From Hyaloperonospora brassicae (taxonomy: Eukaryota > Oomycota > Peronosporomycetes > Peronosporales > Peronosporaceae): DNA of 64,000 nucleotides. The notes under the pieces were generated by a model. It worked only from the letters and a program-made list of their open reading frames with translations, had not been told where the DNA came from and searched no databases. Numbering within the stretch: the stretch's first letter is position 1; each line of letters begins with the position of its first letter. Where the stretch lies: the NCBI GenBank assembly GCA_947650285.1, contig CANTFL010000090.1, forward strand, positions 806,001 to 870,000. Reading direction: 5' to 3'. Made by a program: the position numbers and the translations under genes. This document shows positions 10,676 to 20,569 of this stretch, in pieces.

Positions 10676-12128
10676 TGTGGTGAAGTCGATCTCACAAAAT
10701 TGCTTTAGTGAGTGTCGATCTTCCACTTGCCCAGACTTGCCGACTCACGGAGGGGGTACTCCGATTCGTGCCTTGCTGTATAACCTTGTGCTCACCTTGT
10801 GTACCCGTCGGTTGGGCTGGTTCGAGCTCTTCGTTATGGCCTTGGGAGATGTCGATCTAGCTGAGGGTTTGGGGTTGAGCGTTCGCTTCCGGTGCGGAAA
10901 TCTTCACAGCACGAACGGGGTTCTGCGATCCTGATCTTGAGTCGCAGCGATCTCTATTTGGAGATGTCGCGATCTCGATCTTGAATCACACCGATCTCGA
11001 TTTGTCTTCGGGATCGGGGTCTTCGCTGTGCGGAAATCTTCACTCAGCAAATAGTAGTCTTGCGTCGATCTTGCCTTGGGATCGGTCCGATCTTGCCTTC
11101 GGATCGGTCCAATCTGGTCTTGGGATCGGCCGATCTTGCTGGAAGTGCGCAATATAGACAAATCGGTTGCTTGTTTCGTCAAAATGAAACGCGCCGATAT
11201 GTCCAATAGATCGCTTCGATCTTTCTCGGTCTTGTCTTGAACGCCTTGTCCAGATCTTCTGACCACTTAACCCGTCTCGCGATCTTGTGTCCAAAATCCT
11301 TTTCCTTTTAATTTGTTTGCTGCTACCCTAGCAGTTTGAGTTGAGTTGAGTCACCTTAACCCCACCTTGGCCAAACAATCCAAGGTGAGTACACGAAACA
11401 CGGCGCGTGCAACGTCTCTTGATCGACGGGAGGCCAAATATCCTGCCCGGAAGAGAAGTCTGCGACGTGCTTTATATGTAAAAACGGTAACTGTTTTATT
11501 ATCCAACCAAATTAACAGCCATCCTATCTTTAAGCCTATTCCAAACTGTAGGTCACTCTCCAAGTCGATATCACCTTTAAGCTTGACCGCCCCCTTGAAC
11601 ACGTGTCGAAATCCCGTGACCTGTGCTCTAAAGATAGCGCCAATACTCCCGATATCGTACCTAGACACCAAAAAAGGGAGCAAATTCCAAATGCGGTACC
11701 TAATACCCAATTTTGGTACCGAAAAGTCCAAAATAGTATCCAAATGCCGAATGTGTCTAAATCCATTTTGCGACGTCAATTCGACCGGCTTCCACTGGCT
11801 CTTTCGGTCTGAACTTTTAGGACATCACTCATGGACCTTCATCAAGCATGTACATCATCATACAATAGCTCCATCATCGATATATCCATAACCAGCAGGG
11901 AACATGACCGATCTGATGCCCAATTCGAGATCGTTGAGGATCGACACAGTGCGATCCGGCCCTATACGTTCTTCCGTTCGTTGTGCATGGTCCGATACCA
12001 TCCTCAAGGGTTTATCCGCACAATGGGACCATCCAAAGTTCTCACAACGGTCCCACGGACATCCGCGAACATCCACAATTCCAGATCGGGCTATACTTAA
12101 CCCAAATCAGTAATCCCATTGGAGATCT
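10676..12128 (-). repeat. Shared LTR: 5' LTR of element 1 and 3' LTR of element 2
   Basis: Nearly identical to 3686-5128. On its left lies the primer-binding site of element 1. On its right lies internal sequence of element 2 (antisense ORF, then pol). A single LTR therefore serves two elements, the arrangement expected after recombination between LTRs of two insertions. The right boundary is approximate (12128, with lower similarity to about 12190). Confidence 0.85.
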
Positions 12129-12409
12129 GTGATGTGTATCTTCGATCACATGGATGCTACAACTTTGTCACAGAGTCACATCACATCGCCCGATATCAGA
12201 TTCTTGTCCCAGATCACTCCATGGAAATCGTCCTAACTGTCGTCTTAATCCGGATCACCCCGTCTAAGATATTTCTATACCCGTCATTCTGACGACAGTT
12301 GGATCGGATCGCCGATCCTGTTTCCTTATTGGATCGCCAAGTTCCATGGCCTCTTTTCCCACCATTGAGTGGCGTCCCAAATGTGTAGCCACCGATCCTC
12401 GTACGAAAT

Positions 12410-15082
12410 TTGATGAGTGACTTCACCACAACCGCCCCCTGTACTGAAGTCCATTGTACAGCAATTGACCTCAGTGCAGTCACTCATCAACTTCTCTCCA
12501 ACCACTCAAGTCCGTCTCATGGCCTCTCCAGCGCATCTCCCCACCTCGCCGATCTCGTCAGAAGGCTTCACCGTTTTTCTGTCTCCGGATCGCGACCCGT
12601 CGTCCGGATCGCCGGATCGCGGGGGTCACGCTCGAATAGTCCCAGATCAACATGCGTCTCCAAGCCATCTAGGTCCAGCCGGATCTCCCCCGATCGCTCC
12701 GAGATTCTGGCCCCTAGTGAGTTTCGTACAGGGTCTGCTCCAATTGCGGGCGTCATCGGCTTCGTTCCGCGAGTTTCTGCCGACGACATTCGTCTTACGT
12801 TGGCTACGATATCTTATTTGTGGGATCGAGAGGCTACCTTCTGCAGCCAAACCGATACAATTCATGCGCTTCAGCAGTCATACCGAGATGCGGTTGCCCG
12901 GGGGGATCGCTTGTGAGACGAGATTGATTCTCTGTACAGATCGGCCGCACCTTTCGTCTCTTTTGTCCAGCGTCGATATGATTTGATGCAAGGCCGCTAC
13001 GTCGACGCAGTACATTCCCTGAGCGATTGTAAACGAGCTCCGCGGACACATCGAGACCAATCAGCGCAGATTCTCCGGCTACGCGCTTTGCTACGTGCCA
13101 ACGATGAGGATCGAGGCAGTTCGAAACGACAGGTGAACGCTTTGAGGGCTCAAATCTCTTCGCCCCAAGCTGATATCAATTCTCTCCGACAGCAGCGTGA
13201 CCAGTTGACCACCGACAGGTCTTTCCTTCACATAGATGTTTTGCACTTGAAGGATGAATTGGATCGGTCTCAAGCGGAGATCGCAGAGGGACTGGCTTCA
13301 ATTAGCGATCTCGTGCAACAAGTGGATGGCTTGACTCCTCTGGAGGGTCAGTTGGCACTTTCGCGGATGGAAAACGCCAACCTCCGTCGTCAGCTTGCGG
13401 AACACCTCACGGTGCACGACCAGCTGCAGGTGGCGGAGCACGATCGGGATCGGGCCATAGCAGAACACCGTGCCCCCCTCGACACCCTGAACAGTGCTAT
13501 ACTCGGGTCCCTGTCGTCTGCACTGCCCACTCGACCGACGCCCAAGAGTGCTACTCCGGCCGGATCGCCACCTGTTTCCGCCACCTGTTTCCGCCACCCA
13601 GAGATCGAGATCGCTTGCCCGTAGGTCCAGATCGAGATCGTCTGGCCCGCCTGCCAAGCGTCAGCGGGTTCGACCACGGTCGCAATTCAGAGATTCTTCT
13701 GCCACCCGTGTGGCCTCCAGGTTATTGTCGTTGAATCCCTCAACACCTTCCAAGAAACTCCTCCAATCGACCCCGCCCAAGCCTTCACTCAATCTTCTTC
13801 TTCGCCGTCCTCGTCAACGTCTTCTAGGACTGAACTGGGAAGTGGGGAGCCAACCGAGTCAGACTCTAGCTCGGGAGATTTGACCCGTTCCGTGTTGTCC
13901 CGCTCGAGATCGACCGCCCGTCGTCAGCCTAGATCGGATGCCCGATCTTCGACTTTAGACTCCCCTCCGGCTGCCCAGGTCGCTTCCGCTTCTTCCGCAG
14001 CTACCGCATCGTCTCAAGCACTGTCGCGGTCGCTCTCTCCAGACACTCCGGAACCCCGTTATCTTTCGTACCCATCCTCTCCGGTCGCGGCTGCCCCCGT
14101 AATTGAAATTCAAGATGATGGAGACGTGGAAGATATGGAAGTGTCGCCGACAGGAGAAACCCATAGCGAGACTGGCTCCGCTAGTCCGCCTCCGGGGTCT
14201 ACTACGCTTTCGGATCGCCATTCGTCCGATAGCGAAAACAGCATCACCCTTCCAGTGCGCCAAGTGGCTAACCGAGTCATCTCTTCCGTTGATTTCGACC
14301 ATCTTCCACCACTCCAGCAGCCACAAGATCGGTGTATTTCCAATTATCTGAAGACTTCTCGACGGGTAGCTTCCGAGATCGCTCCCTGGTCAGTTTTGCG
14401 GATCGCGATGGTTTGTGTGAGGACCATGACCATTAAACTGCTGTTTCACCACTACTCCAAACCCAGGAATTTTCTGTTCCCCTTCCACAGTCATGGGCGA
14501 GCTCTTCCGACGGGGACTTGGGCCTCTGGGCTGATTTCGCGGCAGCACATCCAGGCTCTTTACGCTACGGCCCCTTGGGACAATATTGTGGTCCCCGTCA
14601 ACCCGATATCGTTCACCATGACTGGATGGTATCGAGACATGAGTCATCATTACCTGGAGCTTGAGTCCACTCATCGGCAAGCTCTATAAGAACCCACTCA
14701 TGCTTTCCCGATATCTCCGGCCCAGCGACGATCCGAGCGGTTTATGCAAACTTTCTGGCGTCAACGAAAGCAGCGCCGATCTCGCTTTGGAGCACGTTGG
14801 AAGAACTTCTTGAAGAAGATACTTAACGGCATGATCTCTGGCCACTGTGACCTCGACATCTTGATGGATCCCTTCTTCCTCCACTATCCGCGCCCACATG
14901 AAGAACGAGTTTGGTATCCAGGGTTAGGACACTCTAACGACCCAGCTGACTTGCTAGAGGCGTTGGACATGACCAACCAAGAGGATCCTTGGCGCAACCA
15001 GTTCCGCAACGCCTATTGGGATCACCCCGGATCGCAGATTCCCCGTCTACAGGACAAGTTCAAGCCTGCTCCATCGTCTTAG
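12410..15082 (+). CDS. Long antisense ORF of Gypsy element 2, lightly decayed
   Basis: About 890 codons opposite to pol, between the pol end and the 3' LTR. Most lies in one frame (12410-12916, 12983-13624, 13880-14689, 14744-15082), with in-frame stops near 12914, 13622 and 14687. The N-terminal part (12417 to about 12710, PQPPPV motif) and a basic patch near 13600-13690 are in another frame, so there are small indels. Architecture: Pro/Ser-rich N terminus; predicted coiled coil from about 12930 to 13480 with many Leu/Arg/Gln heptads; an NLS-like patch (PPAKRQRVRPR); a Ser-rich stretch ending in acidic EIQDDGDVEDMEVSP; then a C-terminal globular region of about 230 residues rich in Trp, His and Phe. 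I recognise no known family. Antisense ORFs 3' of pol are known in some plant Gypsy elements. Confidence 0.6.
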
Positions 15083-15343
15083 TTCAAGATCGGTGCCCGA
15101 GCCCGATCGTCTTTCATAATCGTGTAAGTCATTCGATCATCGTCTCGTTTCTTAGGTACTTCATTCTTTGCAACTTCCACGACCTCGATCATTCTCGCTC
15201 CACATCATTCAGTAACTTAATTCACGTGACTGTCTCCATACTTATACACAAAAACACCATCCGTCAGCCTGTGCTACCTCCCAGCACGTCTTGCAACCTC
15301 ATCCACCCGCATGTGCTACCGCCTAGCACACTTGTTCGAACTG
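15083..15343. other. Convergent 3' ends of antisense ORF and pol, with hairpin pair
   Basis: Two perfect stems occur: GTGCT(ACCTCCC)AGCAC at 15271-15287 and TGTGCTA(CCGCC)TAGCACA at 15312-15330. They lie between the stop of the plus-strand ORF and the stop of the chromodomain ORF. They correspond in order and spacing to 6413-6471 of element 1. No other feature is visible here. Confidence 0.5.
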
Positions 15344-15544
15344 TTAAGGTTCGTCCGACTTGCCTTCGTGAGACTGCATCGCTTCGAAACGGTTTCGACT
15401 CACTCGCTTCCGCTCAAACTCCTGCAAGATTGCCCCACAACTCAGATCGGCCTCATCCACCCAACTTAGATCGGTATGTGCCTTCCACTTCACCAGAAAC
15501 TCGATGTACTTGCCCATAACGGGTTTGTCTACCAGATCGCACAA
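15344..15544 (-). pseudogene. Chromodomain of Gypsy element 2 (frameshifted from integrase)
   Basis: This frame encodes GKYIEFLVKWKAHTDLSWVDE followed by ADLSCGAILQEFE, a typical chromodomain core (aromatic residues, VKWK, W-x-x-E) that marks chromoviruses and usually binds modified histone tails to guide integration. It overlaps the end of the integrase frame by about 90 bp in a different register, so one small indel separates it from the 570-codon integrase ORF. In element 1 the matching region is in frame with pol. Confidence 0.7.
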
Positions 15545-17165
15545 CCAATATTTCTTCTACTTCGTACTCTCCTTCCTCAAGCTCACTCTCCAAACTATCT
15601 TCCGGCAGCAGAGCCTCATCAAAATCTAAGCGCTCTGCTTCGTCTATCTTCAGCTGATCCTTCGGCCGTTCAGGGAACGTTTTTACCTTTTTTAGCTTCG
15701 ACAAATGTACGATCGGAAATAACCGATACGGAGTTTCGGCGATCTCCAATTTCACAGCGTGATCTCCACAAATGTCCGCAACTCGGAATGGAACATGCCA
15801 CATATGCGCTAGCTTCTTCGCATATCCCTCTTTGACTCGATCCAGGTATAACCAAACCTGCGTTCCCACTTCGATCTCATGTTGCTCCAAATCTTCATTA
15901 TGTCGATCTGCCCTCCCTTGGATTGCAGCTCGTAGTTGATCGTTCACTGCGGATCGAGCTCGCTGGTATTGTCTTTGGATATTATATCTCCACCGCTTCG
16001 GATCGCGATCTCTTGTTCTCGTGTTCCCCACTGACAACGTAGCTTCCAACGTCGATCGTGGATCCCACCCATGAATCAGATAGAATGGGGTGTCCCCCCG
16101 GATCCGATCTTGTGCGGTTTTAATTGCAAATGTGAGTCGCTCAGCATACTCATCCCAGTCCCGTTGGTCCACCTCAGCCACGTACATCTTGAGCGAATGC
16201 GTCAAGGTTTGCACCATTCGTTCGACGGTTCCATTTGCTTGTGGCCTGTAGGCCATGGTAGCACGTTGTTTCTCTCCTACGATCCGACTGAAGGCTCGAA
16301 AAAAATCGGACATAAAGCCTGGTTCTCGATCGTGTCTGATAGCCTCGCTAGCTCCGAAGCGCTGAAACACACATTCTTCGTAATTCTCAGCTATTGTTTG
16401 TGCTGCTCGTGATGAGCTAGCCTTTGCAATCACATATCCCGAGAAGAGATCCACCCAAATAAGCAGTTCGGTATTCCCCTTGATAGACTTGGGCAACGAC
16501 GGTATATAATCCATTGCGATGATCTGAAATGGATAGGTTGCGTGTAAGTTGCCCGGGGATCTCCCCTGAATCGTCGGGCTTCCTTTTACCGTTTCACAGT
16601 CAGTACATTCGCCCACATATCGTTGCACACTCCGATATAGTCCTCTCCAATGGAATCGCGATCTGATCCTCTGATAAGTTCTACCGATACCCTGATGGCC
16701 TCCTTCCAGACTCGTATGATAGTGATGCAAATAATCCTGTTGAAACAACTCAGGGATCACCAATCGCATCAAACCATCGCGATCTTCTGACTCTCTTTTC
16801 GCCATGGGGCAGAAAAATAGCAGATCGTTTTCATCGATCTCGTATTCTGGCGCCAGTTTTGCACACATCTTCACCTCTCCCGCGTCTAAGGTTGATACAT
16901 CGCCACTTAGATACTTCTTGAGATTGACAATCCAACACTCTTCATCTTGAGCTTGGACAATTCGTTGTACCCTAATCCTCTGTACTATCTCCTCCTGTAG
17001 CACTTCAGGTTCATGACGTATCCTCCCGGCTGATCTCGTGATCGCAGCTATCCGCACCAACTGACCCTCTTGCTTGGGCTTCAACAATTCATCGAGCCGG
17101 TTCAGAGTCATCAGATCTTGCTGCTCTTCTTCAGCTACAACAATTCTTCCCTTTTCGTTCTGCAA
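15453..17165 (-). CDS. Gypsy integrase, intact 570-codon ORF (element 2)
   Basis: The frame covers the RNase H-integrase linker and the complete integrase. The zinc-binding HHCC is visible (H150, H157, C187, C190). The catalytic triad is D219 (AMDY), D279 (RHDREPGF) and E315 (NGTVERMV), with a D-35-E spacing as in retroviral integrases. A C-terminal region follows (VGTQVWLYLDRV, LAHMWHVPF, LFPIVHLSKLKKVK), then an acidic tail at 505-540. The true chromodomain continues in another frame. The start is uncertain because in the living element this would be part of a polyprotein. All catalytic residues are present, so this is the best-preserved retroelement protein in the window. Enzymes of this class join element cDNA to host DNA in the nucleus. 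Confidence 0.85.
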   Translation of the reverse strand: MQNEKGRIVVAEEEQQDLMTLNRLDELLKPKQEGQLVRIAAITRSAGRIRHEPEVLQEEIVQRIRVQRIVQAQDEECWIVNLKKYLSGDVSTLDAGEVKMCAKLAPEYEIDENDLLFFCPMAKRESEDRDGLMRLVIPELFQQDYLHHYHTSLEGGHQGIGRTYQRIRSRFHWRGLYRSVQRYVGECTDCETVKGSPTIQGRSPGNLHATYPFQIIAMDYIPSLPKSIKGNTELLIWVDLFSGYVIAKASSSRAAQTIAENYEECVFQRFGASEAIRHDREPGFMSDFFRAFSRIVGEKQRATMAYRPQANGTVERMVQTLTHSLKMYVAEVDQRDWDEYAERLTFAIKTAQDRIRGDTPFYLIHGWDPRSTLEATLSVGNTRTRDRDPKRWRYNIQRQYQRARSAVNDQLRAAIQGRADRHNEDLEQHEIEVGTQVWLYLDRVKEGYAKKLAHMWHVPFRVADICGDHAVKLEIAETPYRLFPIVHLSKLKKVKTFPERPKDQLKIDEAERLDFDEALLPEDSLESELEEGEYEVEEILVVRSGRQTRYGQVHRVSGEVEGTYRSKLGG

Positions 17166-17198
17166 TGCTGTGTTGGCTAGTCGATCTGCGCTCTGTTT

Positions 17199-17735
17199 TC
17201 ACTCTCGCTTCATATGTAGAAACTCGTGACTAGGCCATGACCGCAGCTTCTCCAACGCTTTGTGTCTCAGAAGCTGAAGGCCCGGTGCCTTGCAGTCGAT
17301 CTCACCGCGCATCTGTCGAATCACCAAATTAGAATCGCTACACAGAATTACTCTCCCCCTTTCCAGATCGGCGAGTATCTCAAAGCACAATAGCAAGCCA
17401 TTATACTCCGCTTCATTCACAGTCAGATTGTGAGCATATCTCGATTCTGCTGCCACGATCGTCCATTCGATAAACCTCCATATCACCGCACTGTACGACC
17501 CTCCTTTCTTTTTTATCCTCGCCGATCCATCGAAGCTGGCCACCAGCAACTCCTCATCTGCTTCCACCGTTGGTGGTGGCGTCGATATCTTGAGTCGGCA
17601 GTCTTTACGTGGGGAGATCGCGATCAGCATCTCTTCTATCTCGTCTCTTGGGGTGATACTCGCTGCCAACATGCCCAGGATTTCTTCTTCTCCTCGCTCA
17701 CATTTCTTCACCTCCATAGTCCAGTTTGACAACAA
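17199..17735 (-). pseudogene. Gypsy RNase H domain (element 2)
   Basis: A 178-codon frame directly upstream of integrase on the minus strand. Visible RNase H features are an FDGSARI start (first Asp), VNEAEYNGLL (Glu plus AEY, the conserved Glu helix) and VILCSDSNLVIRQM (third Asp). This is the pattern of the Arabidopsis-type/archaeal-like RNase H seen in some Gypsy and host proteins. The frame ends at a stop 34 bp before the integrase frame, so pol is interrupted. The N-terminal 60 residues probably link to the reverse transcriptase connection. Confidence 0.7.
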
Positions 17736-17806
17736 AGCAGCCCACCGTCCTAATCTCCCCTTAAGTCCTCAAGATTGCATCAACCACGCTAACGTAGAAT
17801 GTCGGG

Positions 17807-18343
17807 TCAGCACAGTGATCTCCCGCGAGGCAAGCGTAGTATAGCATACTGCAAGATACGAAGTAGTGCCAGCACTTCCTTCTCCACCGTTCCGTAGTTA
17901 AGCTCATTTGGCTTCAACGTGCGGCTTGTAAACGTCACCGGATGATACACGCCATCGTACTCTTGTATCGGGCCGCTGAAACAGCCCACTTGCTAGCATA
18001 GACAACGATCACGGGAGGGCGATCTGGGTCGAAGTGTTTGAGCATGGGAGCTGTAGCTATCTTAGCCTTTAGCATAGTGAAAGCAACCTTGGCCTCCGTC
18101 CATCGACCCTCGCTCGACCATTCGTCTCCTTCTGTGAGCTGAGATCGGCCGATCTCGAAGAAATCCGATTCTCTTAACTCATGCAATACCGCGGCATACA
18201 ACGCGAAATCCTCAATGAAGCGACGGTAGTAGTTCAAGCTCCCGAAAAAAGATTGCATAGCTCGTAGCGTGCTAGGGAACGGGATGTTGATCAACGACTC
18301 CAACGTTAGCTGTTTTCTGGTCCACAAATACGAAACTGCATCT
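17807..18343 (-). pseudogene. Gypsy reverse transcriptase thumb/connection, truncated (element 2)
   Basis: Two overlapping minus frames (18327-17935 and 17989-17807). The first contains LRAMQSFFGSLNYYRRFIEDFA, then AKVAFTMLKAKIATAPMLKHFDPDRP, the classic thumb-to-connection segment of Ty3/Gypsy polymerases. The second continues with GVYHPVTFTSRTLKPNELNYGTVEKEVLAL, the start of a Ty3-type RNase H-like connection. The palm and fingers, including the YxDD site, are missing because the element stops at about 18343. Confidence 0.75.
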
Positions 18344-19204
18344 AATGTCTAGCAACATGTCCAGGCAAACAATCGACACCAACATCTCGAGATGTACCAT
18401 AGTATTGATCTGGACGTGACGAGATATGGTAGCGACATAGGCAAGTTATTAATTGCTGTCTTTTCTTACCTATTTACACATCAAACGTTGTGTCCGATAG
18501 ATGAGACGTAAACAAGTCACATAGGCTGGGTAAAGACTCATTGAGCAATCATCATTTTTTACTTAAAGTCTAAATTTACGCCGTGATGCAAGTGATTTTG
18601 TGGTAGCTACATCTTTGTAAATGCCAAAAGAACAAATATGTGAATATGTGCGTGTTAATTATCATCATTGTCAAGACTAGCTTAAAAATATACATTGTAA
18701 GATTAAGCAATGATAATTTCTATCTTCATCACACAGAACGACGCTCCTCGAACGAAATACGTGGCATTGCAAAAAGAACCGAGTTACTACGACAACTATA
18801 CTATCTAACATGTGGCAGGCATTATATGTTGAACCTGAAATTTTTGAGATTGACCCACATGTTGATGTATGGTAATTTCATGAACAAGGTATATCGCGCA
18901 TGTGATTGTAGGCGCATGATTTGTAGTCGAAGTGGGGTGCATTTCCAAATGCTACACAGGACAGGCTTGTCACATTTGAGTGCTATTTCAGGTCATGCGT
19001 CTTAACAGACTGCTGATTAGCCGTTGTATTTAGATTATTTTGATTATGCGTGTTCCGGGATACTAGGCACACGTGAGGTTATAAAGAAGCACGTGGGAGA
19101 GCACTAAGCATATGTTGCTTGCGTAGGGAAGAAGCCGAATTGAACCAAATTGTGCTTTATGTTTTTTAATTATTCGTTATGTCTTACTTAAGCAGTATTA
19201 TTTA
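18344..19204. other. AT-rich spacer after the truncated element
   Basis: No convincing gene. A 121-codon plus-strand ORF (18640-19005) has no recognisable motif and composition typical of chance ORFs. Element 2 ends abruptly at about 18343 and no 5' LTR or target-site duplication is visible. Confidence 0.5.
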
Positions 19205-19340
19205 CACATTTCTACGTAGGTTTTCACTCATCGCTCTGGTTGAGCGCGTCTAGCAGCGATTGGTGGTTGAAATGGTTGGTTCCATGGCCTAGATCAACCA
19301 ATAATGGGATCTGCCATAATATTCTTTTCGAAGGGACTAT
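19205..19340 (-). repeat. Fragment of hairpin-type LTR (family A-like)
   Basis: Contains the conserved block CGCGTCTAGCAGCGATTGG followed by TGGT and then GATCAACCAAT, the reverse complement of the block in the complete LTRs at 23115-23505 and 55523-55965. Only about 140 bp is recognisable, so this is an old relic. Confidence 0.5.
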
Positions 19341-20168
19341 ATAACATCTAATTTCATGAGCCGGGTAAACTATCCGATATTACCAAAATAGATCGTATAC
19401 GTATCGATATTATTTTAAAAATAATGATATGCAACGGACTGACCATGATACAAGGACTTTGTAGAACGCCTCGAACAATGCAATTTTATAATGTTGCCCT
19501 TTGACAAGTAATTGATCCGATGAAGACGACAATTTCTGCCTAGACGACATCCCCAACAGGTCATGCATATGCTGTATTGTGATTGAAGATAGAGGCGAGA
19601 TGTTTAATGTGCTTCCTTGCTTCGTTAGAATTTCGACACATGGCGTTTAGATTATTTGATTATGCGATGGTTCTGTAATATGACCTGCAGATAGTCTAGC
19701 GCAAATTCACGTGACACCTCTAGTCTATTGTGTTCACACGTACTCAAGAGTTGCATGCGATACAAGTTGGTGGCAGAAAAGCGGTTTATCTGTCGCCTAG
19801 ACCTCGACGCCAGGGAGATGTATTCGGGCTTATTCAGCAGCGATGATTCATAAACCGGTTGCATTAGTAAAGTCATATAAGGCCATCATATTTTCTAGAA
19901 TCAGGTGTAAGTGGCGCTTCTGACTTAGCAATGATAGTGGCCGCGGCATCATCCGCAGCAACAATAGCTTTGACCCAAAGTAAATTTATTCACGCCACAA
20001 ATTGCGGCCTCCATATTATCTACACCGCCAGCTCCGGGCTTCACACTATTCACCCTGCGGTGCTGCAAAAGTACCTAAATTACTGGGTTTAACCTCCTCA
20101 ACGATCGTCATGATCCTGGTGTTGAGTAATGCGAAGTTTAGGTTGTAGCTTCGATATCAATGCCGGCG
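19341..20168. other. Spacer, nothing recognised
   Basis: A short minus ORF (19876-19652) has no motif I recognise. From about 19900 the composition becomes less AT-rich approaching the effector relic. No RNA gene or repeat was seen. Confidence 0.4.
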
Positions 20169-20569
20169 TCATGTTCCCTTACCCGTCTTGCGGAACTTTC
20201 GGCGCAACGTATTCGCACGTTTATATCCTGCTTCATGCTTTGCCGCAAAACCGAGCACAGCATTGAGAGCATCACCCGCCAGGGGACTCCGTCCCATTCG
20301 CTTGACAAATGCCGTCACTTTTTCAGAAAAAAGGCACCAAGACGACTTTCCTCATGAGCAAGTTCTATCGGTACCGAGTCGTCTTCGTTCTGAGCTGCCC
20401 TAAAAAACCTATCCGTGTCAGCATCGTTAAAGGCGCCAACCGTCAAACGGTCCACGGCAGCGGCGTTGGACTCGAGAACAGGTCTCAGACCCCCAGTGGC
20501 AGTGGGAAGTGCGTCGCTGCATGTGAAGACAGCGGCCAGAGCTGCCGCTGCAATGAACGCAAGGCGCAT
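20169..20569 (-). pseudogene. RXLR-like secreted effector, frameshifted
   Basis: Starts with a clear signal peptide (about residues 1-20, MRLAFIAAAALAAVF then TCSDA). Around residues 54-57 is RFFR, a degenerate RXLR, and then DDS...HEES where the EER motif is expected. The N-terminal half is homologous to the effector at 60165 (shared ESN/ESD...DADT/DVDT...RFFR/RLLR spacing). A run of six A/T bases at about 20326-20331 shifts the frame, and the ORF ends at 20315. The other frame stays open to a stop at 20169 and encodes a short Lys/Arg-rich C-terminal domain. This is therefore a one-base-indel relic of a small effector of roughly 130 residues; sequencing error in the homopolymer is an alternative. 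Live members of this class are secreted and enter host cells. Confidence 0.7.

Larger units (their letters stand above)
3686..12128 (-). mobile_element. Ty3/Gypsy chromovirus 1, internally deleted, minus strand
   Basis: The element is bounded by two LTRs 99.6% identical to each other (3686-5128 and 10676-12128). Read on the minus strand the order is 5' LTR, primer-binding site, gag, protease remnant, tandem-amplified RNase H segment, integrase tail with chromodomain, an ORF in the opposite sense, 3' LTR. Reverse transcriptase and the integrase catalytic core are absent, so it could only move with help from another element. Gag is broken into several frames. The right-hand LTR is also the 3' LTR of the neighbouring element, so the two form a tandem LTR-internal-LTR-internal array. 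The extreme GATC density is described separately. Confidence 0.8.
10676..18343 (-). mobile_element. Ty3/Gypsy chromovirus 2, 5'-truncated, minus strand
   Basis: From right to left: reverse transcriptase thumb region (truncated at about 18343), RNase H, integrase, chromodomain, an opposite-sense ORF of about 2.7 kb, and the shared 3' LTR. Gag, protease, most of reverse transcriptase and the 5' LTR are missing; AT-rich genomic DNA begins abruptly after 18343. It belongs to the same family as element 1 (same LTR, homologous pol tail and antisense ORF), but the internal sequences are far more diverged than the LTRs. Confidence 0.8.
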
